Shown one piece after another: positions 35,130 through 45,311 of a stretch of 64,000 nt of DNA. Made by a program: the position numbers and the translations under genes. This stretch comes from Linnemannia hyalina (taxonomy: Eukaryota; Mortierellomycota; Mortierellomycetes; Mortierellales; Mortierellaceae): positions 1,026,001 to 1,090,000 of the forward strand of contig JAHRHY010000019.1 in the NCBI GenBank assembly GCA_019671135.1. The letters are read 5' to 3'. Positions within the stretch are counted from its first letter, which is position 1, and every line of letters begins with the position of its first letter. The notes below the pieces were generated by a model, which had not been told where the DNA came from, did no database searches, and saw only the letters and a list, made by a program, of their open reading frames with translations.

Positions 35130-37156
35130 CTACTTTCTATTTTTTTTCAGTAGGTTCCGCTTTTTGGCAACAGTGAGAGCTTCGGTGCTGCCGGTAGTAG
35201 TAACCGTAGGTGACAAGTCGTCTATGAACGAAAATGCGTGGCCCTGACGCCTATGTGCCGTCCTGTTCTTCGACTCCTTCTGATCCGTCTCCTGAGGGTC
35301 CACAACCATCTTGACATCATCGACAGCCTTACTCTTGCCCTTGTTTTTGCTATACGGCGAGACGGGTAACAGATCCTCAGCGGTGCCAGAGATGTCGGGC
35401 GATGGGGATGGCTGTAACACGGGTTCTTGCGCCAAGACCTCTTGAGGTGGCGACACGTCCTCGATGACTCCTGATTCCTTGGGGGTCGACTTGGTCGTTT
35501 CAATTGGAGTCGGTAATGGCGATGGTGGTCCTGGAAAGTATTTTGAAGTCTCCTTGACCGGACTGGAGAGACGCTTGTGAGGTTTTCTCCCCAACGTCAG
35601 CTTTTTCTCGCTCTTGATCTTTTTCGTTGTGACTTTAGAGTTTGTTGTTGATTCCTCGCTCTTGATCGATTCAGCCCCTCGCTTCCTGTCCATTTTGATG
35701 GCCTCAGTCTCGAGTGAAGCAGCTGTCGTATGGGTGGCGCCTGGAGATGCGATCTGAGAAGAGGTTCTGGTGGCTGGGATGGTGGCGGGGATAGTGTCCT
35801 GCAACGAAGGGTAGCTGGATTTTTGATGCAATGACTTGCTTTGTGAGAGCTGTGCTGGCTCTGGTATGGTCTCCTCTCTGACAAAATGAGTTGCTGGAGC
35901 TGACTCATCCTGCTTGACCTTGTCCGGAGTTACTTCTCGAGTAGCCAGAGAATCTTTGGGTGATTCTGCGACAGCGCCTTGGTCAGCACTCATTTTCCGC
36001 CGAGGAGCCACGAATGGGGTCGACAACACCGCTGCTACCGATGCCGCAACCGAAGGGGTGGGACGGCGTGAAAGCGTCAGTTTCCTGTGTGTCGGCCTAG
36101 CGAGTGATATCCTCTCTGTTGGTGCTGTAGCTTGAACCGAGGATCTTGTATTCAAACATAATGCCGTAGCGATGACCGGTGCAGGTGCACGCAAGGATGT
36201 AGAGGAGGAAGAACGAGACAGTGATGTAGCTGACGGGCTGTCCGACTCTTCAGATAGCGACTCCAGCTCCTTGAGCCCAACAATCCGTGTCTTTTCGTCT
36301 GGTCCTGAGATGACCTCCTTTGTATCCTGCATTCCAGTTGCGTACTTTTTGGTGAACTCCTTGGCCTTGTACTTGAACAACTCTCGGTTCTCCTTGAACT
36401 CGGTCGCCTACATACAAAAAGATACAGGACAGAAGTTAATAAATATATTCAGAAATATCTCCAATGTGGTACAGTAGGCAAATAAACATCCAAAGAAACT
36501 TACCACATCCACCAACAAAGGGTCGTCGGGGTTTGGTTGTGCAAGTAGTAGCTGTAACGAGATCAGCATGGTTGTGATATTGATGGACGGCAGCCAGGTC
36601 CCCTTTGGTGGACCCTTCAAAATGTCGAGACAGATGAGTCCTTGTTCGTCGATGTTGGGATGGTACACGCGGGTGAGAAACTGGCATCTTGGCGGCTCAA
36701 ACGGATACCTATTCATGTTCCAGAGGGATTATTGAGTTAGCACTTGGTTCCTTACGGGGCAAGCATGACACCAACACTCAGTTCGGAAAACTGGCTATGA
36801 CATTCTGGTGCGTGACCTTTACCTATCGGGGATATGGATGTCAATCCTGAACGAGCCGCCATGATATGGCGAGTCCTCGGGTCCGGCAATTTCTATTCCG
36901 GTTGCAAACAATGAGAGTGACATCCGCTTGGTCAGAATAAGTTCGGGTCTAGAGAAGTGTCGTATTTGTTTGACGTTTTGCATGATGTCTCCTGAAGGTC
37001 CATTCGTGTGATGTTCTGTTGCCTCTCAGTACCAGCTTGCAGATGCACAATGTTGTCGTTGACGGGGTAGCAAGCCACGCCAAGCGGAGGTGTCTGTTCC
37101 AGGTCCGTGAGCTCCTTGCCCATCCGAATCAGAATCCGCTTGTCGACCGTCGCCAT
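35130..37156 (-). CDS. UBE2T-like ubiquitin-conjugating enzyme with a long tail
   Basis: Four exons (37156-37033, 36892-36823, 36708-36504 and 36407-35130) give 558 residues. The first 160 are an E2 fold: [20 protein letters not shown], then [16 protein letters not shown] with the active-site Cys91, then [24 protein letters not shown]. The KxPPKG-W insertion after the active site and the PNPDDPL ending are what I recall of UBE2T, the E2 that monoubiquitinates FANCD2 and FANCI in crosslink repair. The exon 2 acceptor was chosen because it aligns [15 protein letters not shown] with the human protein; a nearer acceptor would insert about 30 residues. The remaining 400 residues are low complexity (Ser, Thr, Pro, Lys) with basic clusters and a KKNRK end. 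Human UBE2T has only about 45 residues after its core. The gene is divergent from the next small gene by 371 bp. Confidence 0.88.
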
Positions 37157-37526
37157 TATGCGTGAACTTGTTGTTGTTGTTGTTTGTCGGTGAATTAGTG
37201 AAAGAAGAAAAAGAGCGAAATGCTGCCCCTGTCAAAAAGTCAGCAACATCTGAAAAATGGTGGCAAAGCGACCCATGTCACGTGTATTCACCATAGGAAT
37301 GCCGTTCGTGTCTTGCACCTTTTTTTTTCAGACACGCGTTAGAGTCTACACAACTGTCTTGCATGCTTTTTTTCTTTCTCTTTCTATCTCTCCTCTGGCG
37401 CCGATAAAAAAGGGAGGTGCCCGCTATCCCCACACTCTTTTCTTTTTCTTCAACGACCACCACCTTCAAACATAACACATCCTCCACTCTCCCCACCTAC
37501 ATAACACCAAAAAAAACAAGTCCATT
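37157..37526. promoter_or_regulatory. Divergent promoter region of the UBE2T-like and 68-residue genes
   Basis: The stretch contains GGTGGCAAA at 37259-37267, identical to the budding-yeast proteasome-associated control element, followed at once by a CACGTG hexamer. A GATAAAAAA tract near 37403 lies about 120 bp before the plus-strand ATG and could act as a TATA element. The leader after it is pyrimidine rich. Whether these motifs act in this lineage is not known. Confidence 0.4.
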
Positions 37527-37733
37527 ATGGAAAAGAGCTCCCGGACCGCCGAATTCGTCTCTGGTCAGAACAACCAGGCTTGTGACAAGAACGGCCAGGA
37601 TGCCCAGCGTCAAGCCCAAGGTCAGGTTCAGAAGAACGGTCCCAACCGCGAGTACCGCATCGCCGAGTTTGTTGGCGCCGACAAAGCCGCCAAGAACCAG
37701 CCCAACAAGAACAGCGCCCGTGGCGCCCAGTAA
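37527..37733 (+). CDS. 68-residue hydrophilic protein with an internal duplication
   Basis: The gene has one exon. The product is rich in Gln, Asn, Lys and Ala and has no hydrophobic segment. The motif TAEFVSG near the N-terminus recurs as IAEFVGA in the second half, each followed by a Gln/Asn/Lys-rich stretch, so the protein looks like two related halves. I do not recognise a family; the composition resembles hydrophilins and other stress-related proteins, which is inference. A pyrimidine-rich leader, a possible TATA tract and a favourable ATG context (attATGGaa) support a real and perhaps well-expressed gene. It shares its upstream region with the UBE2T-like gene. There is no intron. Confidence 0.65.
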   Translation: MEKSSRTAEFVSGQNNQACDKNGQDAQRQAQGQVQKNGPNREYRIAEFVGADKAAKNQPNKNSARGAQ

Positions 37734-38020
37734 AAGCTCGAGAACGTATCATTCTCGTTTGGTTTTTCTTTCAAAACAAAACCATACTGTACATACTTTA
37801 TCTCATCGTTTGGTTGCACAAATGCTTCATTTGTTTTTAAAAGTATATGGATGTGTATGCATGGGTAAAAAAGCGTGAAAAAAAATAATGGTTACGATGC
37901 ACGGCCAGTTGTGTTAAAAAGGAGCAGGCGACAGTAAAAAGGGTAATGAAGAGCAATGTATTTGAGCTTGGAACGACAAAGAGCGCGAGGTGGATCACGA
38001 TGGATGGAGCAAAGGTTTTG

Positions 38021-39845
38021 TTACAAAAAGTACTGGCTTCCGCCGGCACCGGAGGAGGTCTGGGTATGTTGAACTTCTACAGCCGAAAAGATCTTGAAGT
38101 TGGTTTCGTCGACGGTCGGGCCATCTAGTTTTAAGATTGCCGCCACATTGCCGCATCTGTAGCAGTAGTTGGGAGCAGACCAGACTAGTGAATTTAAAGC
38201 AGAAAGGCATTGAAGAATGTGAATATGCTGTTCGACAATGCATTCTAAAACTCGTCTCAAAAGAATACAAGAGCAGCGTGGCGCCTCCTTACCTGTGACA
38301 AGGTTGTCATCCGGGAACATGTATTTGAAGCCCTCCTGGACAAGCTGATGAGCACGAGCAATCAAGTTGAGTCCGTTGACGTGGTTGAATTCGCTTGTTA
38401 CTTTGGCACCAAAGAGCCATCCTGCTCCTCTTGGGCTCACACCCCATCCATCAATATCATCAGGGTCCGACCACACAAGATCTAAGAACCAATGCAAACA
38501 AATTAGCAAGGCGTAGATGGTGAGACGATGTGCAAGATGAAAAAGACTAAATAGTCGCACGTGTCTTTCTCTCAGTCTGGATGAGAGCACGTACCACTGA
38601 AAGCTCCCTCGTGTGGGATTTCCTGACAGCGCTGAATGGTACGAATCTGATCCAATGTCCTGACATCAGGCGAGAGACCTCCGTGAACGCAAAGGACGCG
38701 ACCATCGACAATCTGCAACGGAAAACAAGGAGAGAGCCATGGTCAGTAAGCATGTCAACGATTTTCAATTGTACAGTCAAGGTCAATAGGAGTAGCCTTT
38801 CAACTTACAGCGGCAAGGGTCAAGTAGTCAAACACCTGGCAACAGTACTTCCACACGTTGGCGTTTCCGTATTTGGTCTGGCATTCGTCTATTGCATCGA
38901 GAGAAAAAGACATTCCAATGTGGGTGTAAGTAGGCGAGTGCGCGGTCGGGAAGCATGAGTCTGACAACAGTCCAGTGTGCGCTCCTGTTTGTTCAAAAAC
39001 TTGCCATAGAATCCATAGACGTTGGTAATCTGTCTACTTTCGTGGTTTCCGCGAAGAAGTGTGATCTTGTCGGGCCATCTATCACATAATGAATTGTTGT
39101 CTATCAGTGTCAGTTTATCGTCAATTGCTCAAGAGGGGGTGGGGCAAGGCAGGACAGGGCGCAAAAGTAAAGAGTAGATGGTCCGTCCGTTGACAGTGCG
39201 ACACTGCAGGTACAGTTGCGCAATAACTCTTGCCCATGAAGACGCCGAGGATGTGTAGCTACCTTGCTTTGAGAACCATCAACAACGTAAACGTTTCCAA
39301 ACTGTTGAATCCACGGTCGACGAAATCACCCTATTGTATTGACGATAAGGAAACGCACTGGTCAGCAAACCGTGCACTCTGAGAAGCGGCTGTGAATAAG
39401 CAACCTAAAACTGACTCAAAAAAACATGTCGATGAGTGTTACCATGAAGATGTAGTTTGTCTCGGGGATCTCTCCTCCGACGCGGAAGAGCTCCATCAGA
39501 TCGTAGAACTGTCCGTGAATGTCTCCGCAGACTGTGACAGGAGAGCGCACAGGCTGGATGTTGGACTCTTCCATCAACAGCTCCTTGACCTGTCATCGAG
39601 TTTTTGGATAGATAAGGATAATAAAGTGGGTGGGTGAGCCTTGAGTTTTTGGAACTGCCTGTTGGTGCGAATGAGCTGTAGACAAGCAAACGGGGGTAGG
39701 GCAGATAGAATGCAATCCGTGTGCAAAGAGAGCAGTAGTTGAGCAGGAATGGGGACAGTACCATTTCACAGAGCTTCTTGATCTCGAGCTCTGGCAGGGG
39801 TTGACACTGTCGGACTGTCTCGAGCCATTCGTCAGGGCCAGGCAT
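38021..39845 (-). CDS. Serine/threonine phosphatase PP6 catalytic subunit (Sit4/Ppe1 type)
   Basis: Eight exons (39845-39762, 39589-39443, 39330-39263, 39078-39005, 38888-38809, 38712-38595, 38481-38293 and 38184-38021) give 307 residues, against 305 for human PP6. The metal-binding motifs are GDIHGQ (50-55), GDFVDRG (78-84) and RGNHE (109-113). The blocks [30 protein letters not shown] and [12 protein letters not shown] and the terminal YFL tripeptide follow. WPDKITLL and GWLFGAKVT favour PP6 over PP4 or PP2A. The YFL end is the site methylated in this family. Intron 4 must start with GC (TATG|GCAAGT) to restore the conserved Tyr-Asp-Glu-Cys junction. PP6 acts in cell-cycle and TOR signalling with SAPS-domain partners. 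No partner lies in the window. Confidence 0.96.
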
Positions 39846-40558
39846 GATGTAATATACTTCTGTGTTGTGTAAGTCTGAAGGGGATGCGGGTGGATGTAGT
39901 TCGCTTGATGGCTGTGAAGGGTGGTGATGTGATTGTTGTCCTTGGCGAGTGCGCACAGGAAGAGGGAATAGAGACAGGAATGGGGAGAGCGAGTGGGTGA
40001 GAGTTGAAGAAGAGATGAAAAGAAAAAAAGTCCAAAAAAAGCGAAAGTGGATGAAAGTAAAACGCTCGCCTTGTCTCTCTCTGCCAGTCTGTCAGCCTCT
40101 GTCAGTCTGACTTTTCTACCCTCTGGGTAAGTGGTTGGCGGGCGGAGCGAGTGCTTGCTTACTGGGCAGCCAGAAAGCCAACATTTACTTGCTCGCACAA
40201 CCACCACGCGAGGTTAGGTAACAAAAACTTCGCACCGATTACGGTGACGTGACCAAGGCAGCTTTGGTTGCCACCAAATTTGTTGGCGGGAAAAACGAAG
40301 AACTGCATGCATGTGGGTTGTTGGTGAACTTAGGGAAAGTGCTCAACTTTATTATTGCTTCTTGCTTCCTGAAAGCTAGTATAAATAACGTCGCTATGAT
40401 AACATGATGGGTTGGCTTGTGAGAGAAGACCGGATCACTATGCGTGGCAAGTAGACGAGGAGAAGAGGTTAGAAGAAGGAAGGCATAGTCAGAATGTTCA
40501 TGCACCTTACTGCCTATGAAGCCTTAAAGGCACACATACCATGCCCATCCACTCGGGT
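39846..40558. other. Upstream region of the PP6 gene
   Basis: On the minus strand about 39860-40060 is pyrimidine rich and is probably the PP6 leader. A TGACGTGA CRE-like octamer lies near 40244. No supported coding sequence is seen. Confidence 0.45.
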
Positions 40559-41025
40559 TCACAATTGGCCTGGCCTCCAGCCTCTTGGCGCTTGAAAAAA
40601 TACCCCCAGGGACCAACGTCCCTCCCAACCAACCCAGTTCTCGTGCGCCCCGAACAGCAGCAAACAGACACCCAACGCCCTGAACAGGCCGACCGTGCCA
40701 AATCCGACCCGCTCAGGAACATCGGGCATCAACGCCTTCAGTGACCAGTGGTGACCCAAGGAGGGACTTCCACCCTGTCCACGAGAGACAGGTGGACTGG
40801 ACGGCTGTTTCGAGCTGGCCCCTCCCTGGTTTCCTGACTTGAGTACCAAGTTGTCCCTTTGTGTATGGATAACTCATGATACAGTATAGGGGAATACAAC
40901 AAAAAAAAATCATAGCACCTTCCTGTCAGTGTCTTGCTTGGTTGCTTGGCGGGGAGCAAGAGTCCTGAAAGGTCTGAGCGCCACCAAGTGTTGAGACAAG
41001 CTGCTGGGTTCGAATCCTTGGGCAT
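40559..41025 (-). CDS. Candidate small membrane protein, gene model uncertain
   Basis: A pyrimidine-rich leader (minus strand, about 41150-41040) precedes an ATG at 41025 that opens MPKDSNPAACLNTWW. A donor GTGCTATG can end this exon near 40923. If a CCAG acceptor near 40810 is used, the frame continues into a stretch with one likely membrane segment (GFGTVGLFRALGVCLLLFG) and ends at 40559. A second frame over the same bases reads FFKRQEAGGQANCEPEWMGM and ends at a strong GTATGT donor, so the 3' part of the gene may be spliced differently. All three minus-strand frames are open over much of this stretch. I do not recognise a family. Confidence 0.3.
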
Positions 41026-42863
41026 AGTCGGCGAATGTAGATGTCTGTGGTTGAGAAACGGAGTAATTTGAAAAGGGACCGAGAAGAACAAAAAGAGAAT
41101 GAGAAGAATGAGAGAGACTCCAAGAAAAGTAAGAAAGGTGGCGTGCGGGAGAATGAGCTCCACCTCCATGATCAAAGTAATCCAAAACGCGTTTGGTCAA
41201 TGGTCATTGAGCTTGAAGATAGAAACCACTTCAATCAGACTCTCCAGCTTGACGCGCTCGCTCGTGTCTTTTTTGTGTCTACGATATCTGAATCAATACA
41301 TCCCTTTCTTCCTGTCCAAGCCCGTCACTTTTATCGACAAACCCTGACCATGCATGTATGTAAAACAACAGCACGGGAGCACAAATAGACCGATGGGCCA
41401 ATTGATTGCCCCATGGTCCAATTGATTGCCCCATGGTCCATCCCTCAGCTCCCTGGTTGGGTCGATGGATCCAAAGGCGAAAATGAAAACACGTTGCTTG
41501 CTAACGCGTTTATGTCCCCAACGCCAAAAGAATCGCGTCCGGGTTGGCCCCTAACCAAAGTTTAATCCACGTCTCAGCCCCCCTCAACAAGTCGCAACAA
41601 GGACCGCGATGGTTTATTTTGCAAGTCAACACAGTCAGAGTTGCAACTTGCACTAACGCTAATGGTTCTTGTCTACAAGAACGAGGAACTGTCGGCACCC
41701 TCCAAGACGGCAGCTTTTGCTGTATCATCGTGTCTGTAGGAAAGCGTGAAAGACAACGACTTCTGTTCGGTACAGTGCCCTCAGCAGGAATGCAATGGGA
41801 CCAACAATGCTCCTCTGAATCGAGTTGTACTTTGCAAGCAGCTCACCATACATCACGGTGCCCTGCAAACCCCCACTAGAAGCCCTTCGTAGGTCATTCT
41901 TGCAAACACAAACGCAAACAGATGAGTACAACTTGAGCTCAGCAAGCCGGATCGATACAATTCAAAGCAAAAAAGTGTCTACTCATTTTCCACCGTCCAT
42001 TTTTACGTTCCCACTTGTTGGGTAAGGATGGGCAAGGATAAAACAAATGAAAACAGAAGCAATGGAGCATGGAGAAAGGCGATGGTAACATCAAAAAAAG
42101 AAGCAAAATGTAGTGAATGTGCCGAGGTCTACTATCAAACTGGAGTCATTGAACGACGTCCTGTTAGCGATACCAAGGCATGTCCAGAGGACGGTCTACG
42201 CAGGTTAGGTTGAAGCAATCGCAGAGAGATACGATACGTCTCTGCAAAGCTTGATCTGCGGGGGTTCTCAAATTGTCATACAAATACACTCTCCTCTTTT
42301 CACTTCTGCCTCTCAATTGACGCTTGTAGCGGGAACTGAACACAGAGCCATATAACATCACACCCAACCCAAAGTTTCCCTCTTCCACCTCTGGCGCTCC
42401 AGGACGAATTGACCGGGGTTGCAAAGGTGCCAAAAATTTTAGAGGAAAAATTTGTAGGGGGGCTATATACCTGATACCGTTGTGGCAGTGCCATCCCGGG
42501 CCCTTAAGGGGAGAAGCCAAAAAAATTGCTGTGGAGGGCTAGCCAGGCCATGGGAGGGTCTGGAACGGTGCTTGGGCTAGAGCAGCTGAAGCTAATTGAA
42601 GAAGCAACCGATGCGTAGAGTGTCAATTAGTCGACCGACCGACCGACTGTTTGCTTGGTCCTCTTTGTCTTTCCAGGGGTGGATCAATGGCGATGAGGTC
42701 AGCTGAATATCCAAAAAAAAAAAAGTCGAACGCATTCCAGTCATCCAACAACAAGGAAAAAAAGAAAAAGATAGAGAAGTGACAAGATTAACGTTATTAT
42801 TATGATGTTGAAAAGAAAGTCAAACACTTCACTATCTGCCAAGAGGTCTGCCTCCACTCGCTC
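41026..42863. other. Intergenic stretch without a confident gene
   Basis: This holds the leader of the candidate gene to the left, a 20-bp tandem repeat at 41400-41442, and scattered open frames up to 118 residues. One, on the minus strand at 42164-42520, begins in an unusual GC-rich block with palindromic CCCGGG and GGGCCC-type sequence and a TATATAG tract. None shows a conserved motif, and a mobile-element remnant is possible. Confidence 0.4.
41400..41442. repeat. 20-bp tandem repeat, two units
   Basis: The unit ATTGATTGCCCCATGGTCCA occurs twice head to tail without mismatch. It is preceded by a shorter related block, GGGCCA, and followed by tccctcag. Confidence 0.85.
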
Positions 42864-43578
42864 TCAAATGCCAGCAGGAACCTTGGGGAAGGCAATACCA
42901 CCCAAAGTCTTCTTGGCAACCTTCTTTTTGGCCTCGACCTGCCTCAAATAAAAGATATCCCTATGCAATACCCAATAAGCCGGTTTCTTCCTCGCCTCCT
43001 CCTGCCGTCTCTCCAATTCTGCAGCCTGTATCCTCGCCTTTGTCGCCTCCTCATCATTAATGAACGCCGATACTGAACCCACAGCCTTGGTCGCCACCGA
43101 ACCCAGTCCTGAAAACATGGCGGATCCTAGTTTTGCGGCGTGTGAGCGTTTGTCTTCCTCTGTTGTTGTTGCTGCTGGTGTGGTGGGGCCGGCTTTCTTT
43201 TTTTCGGCTTCTTCCTTCTTTTTGCGGATGGCGGCGACGGCGGCGAGGGCTTCTGCGGTGGGTACGGGGGGGAACCCTTCGCCTTTGGCGAATCCTGGGT
43301 CCTGGAGGTGGGTTGCGCAGATATAGAAAAAGTCGCCTCCGTCCTTGGCTGTCAGCACTTTTGTCGTCATCTTCATACAGATAAAGCTATCGTTGTAGGT
43401 CGAACGAGGTAGGTAAGTGAAAGGTTTTGATGAGAAGGAGGGTTTCTTCCTTGTTGGTGATGAATGAGAGAGGACCAAGTGAAAGTCGACAAAGTGTTGT
43501 TTATTACCAAGACCGCTCGATGGTTGCTGTCTTTTCGATATAAGCGTTTCGTAGTGCTGTTGGTGGCGCTGCCGACAT
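42864..43578 (-). CDS. VFA1: VPS4-associated protein 1 (Vfa1) family
   Basis: Two exons (43578-43508 and 43386-42864) give 197 residues. The N-terminal zinc-finger-like block reads YIEKTATIERSCFIC, then TTKVL, then DFFYICATHLQDPGFA. It matches the Vfa1 pattern of a Cys-x-x-Cys pair, a Thr-x-Val-Leu strand and DFFYVC-HL. In yeast this protein binds the AAA ATPase Vps4 and stimulates it in the multivesicular-body pathway. The rest is a charged helical region with a KKKEEAEKKK run and a tail containing AYWVL. A 33-nt in-frame stretch near the end has GT and AG ends (GTATTG to GGCAG) and might be a very short intron, but I left it in. The start lies 274 bp from the divergent ACBD6-like gene. Confidence 0.85.
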
Positions 43579-43851
43579 GGTGCTGTTGGTTGTAGTTGGA
43601 AGTAGTCGAGTTGGTGGCGGCGAGGGAGAAGGGTTGGGGGCGAAAGAGAGAGGGAAGTGTGGGTGTAGAATGTGAGAGAAAGAAAAGAAGTCGAAAAGTA
43701 AGAAGTGAGCCAAGAAGTGAACGTCGCTCGATTTCAATTGGCAGGTTGTGTGCCTGAGTCGGTAGCATAAAAAGGCAAGTCTACTTTGGCTTCTTTTTCT
43801 TTTGTTTCTTTTTACCCTCATCACTCACACGAACAGGAATCTTACAACAAA
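43579..43851. promoter_or_regulatory. Short divergent promoter region, 273 bp
   Basis: VFA1 (minus) and the ACBD6-like gene (plus) start at its two ends. The plus-strand side has a T- and C-rich leader just before ATG 43852. Both promoters must fit into this space. Confidence 0.45.
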
Positions 43852-45153
43852 ATGCTCAAGGACAGATTCAACAGTGCAGTCGCACACATGAACAGCCGCA
43901 AGGACCTCAAACTGCCAAACTCTACAAAACTCGCCGTACGTACGAACATCTCTCTCTCTTTTTTTCTTGGTCTCTCCTACCTCTCCATCACCAGATGTAA
44001 CACCGCAAAAAAAGCGCCACCTCCAGAATTCAGAGAACAACTCTAGCTAACCCCCCACACACCACCTTTTCGATCTTTCAACTGATGATAGCTCTACGCA
44101 GATTACAAGCTGGCAACAGAAGGCCTCTGCACCCAGCCACGCCCCTCCCTCCTCGAATTCGAAAAGTCTGCAAAATGGAAGGCCTGGAAAGAAACAGGCG
44201 ACAGCTACTCCCAAGAACTCTCCTCCTCCGCCACCATGACTTCCACCTCGGAAGAAACCGACACAGCAGAATTCAACATCTCGACAAAAGCAATGGTCGC
44301 CTACATCCAAAAAGTCGAAGAAGGTGAATGGGGTTGGGTCTTTGACCCCTCAACCATCGCCGATCCTTCCTCCACAATCGCCGCTGTATTACCGACAGGA
44401 GATTCTGATTTGGATGAATTACAGGCGTATCTGGGAATGGACAAGGATGAGATCTCAGCCGAGGAGTTGTTGGCGCGCCCTTACGTGCCCCATGAGAACA
44501 CTCAATTTGATCCCAGTACCATGACTGCTGCGGGTATCAGTACCATGGCCATGCCCGTCGAGTAGGTGTCGTTTGAACCCTTTTTGTGAAGGAGTTGGAT
44601 AATTATTTACTTTGTATTTTTGGGCAACGTGTCATTTCCTTGATCAAACACCATCTTCATTTTACTGACAAAATTTTCTTTTCGTTTGTTGAATTTCATA
44701 GAGAGGAAGGAGATGATGCGTTAGAAGCGGCCAAGACAGGATCTGTAGAAGCCCTCCAAAAGGCACTATCCGCCAACCCCGACCTCGTCAACATCAAGGA
44801 CGACATGGTAAGTCTCATCCTTTCCCTTTTTTCACGGATATTACAATAACATGGTTCACCATACCTCCATAGCCTAACCAATCACCTCCCTCATCCCTGG
44901 AACAACAAACTACTAATAGGGAATGACGATGCTGCACTGGGCATGCGACAGAGGATCGTTAAGGAAGGTCAAGCTACTGGTAGAGACATACAACGTGGAC
45001 GTGAACGCATTGGATGATGAAGGATCAACGCCCTTCCACTATGCTTGTCTCTCCGGGTGGCCAGAAGTCGCCGCCTACCTCCAGTCTCTTCCTGCAGTCG
45101 ACCAATCCATCAAGGATCATAGCGGCATGACTGCCGCCGAGTACCTCGACTAG
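43852..45153 (+). CDS. Acyl-CoA-binding protein with ankyrin repeats (ACBD6 type)
   Basis: Four exons (43852-43935, 44092-44561, 44702-44807 and 44920-45153) give 297 residues. The first 85 form the acyl-CoA-binding domain: RFNSAVAHMN, then LKLPNSTKLALYADYKLATEG, then KWKAWKETGDSY. The YADYK and KW-AW residues line the ligand pocket in this family. A variable linker follows. The C-terminal 70 residues hold two ankyrin repeats with the clear signatures GMTMLHWACDRGSLRKVKLL and GSTPFHYACLSGWPEVAAYL. This order is that of ACBD6, which binds long-chain acyl-CoA and, in animals, supports N-myristoylation. The ankyrin part is spread over two exons with phase-matched introns. Confidence 0.93.
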
Positions 45154-45311
45154 TCAACCTCAGGGCATCAACAGCATTCGACGATTTGTATCTTGCTAGG
45201 ATCATGAATAATAAATCGCTACATAATCGCGTCTTGTACACTACTAAAAAACACGGCTTAGGTTATAGTTCAATTACAGAAAAAACCATATCTGCTACAA
45301 GGTATTACTCA

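Noticed and set aside
36893..37032. A 41-nt intron in the UBE2T-like gene using a CTTCAG acceptor
   Set aside because: It keeps frame but inserts about 30 residues that no E2 has at this point. The acceptor at 36893 gives an exact match to the family instead.
40960..41040. tRNA gene suggested by the B-box-like GGTTCGAATCC near 41008
   Set aside because: No A box lies at the right distance, the T-stem does not pair, and no cloverleaf can be drawn. The bases fit the first exon of a candidate minus-strand gene instead.
42911..42943. 33-nt GT-AG stretch near the end of VFA1 as an intron
   Set aside because: It is in frame, shorter than any other intron in the window, and the protein reads through without a stop. 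I kept it as coding but cannot exclude splicing.
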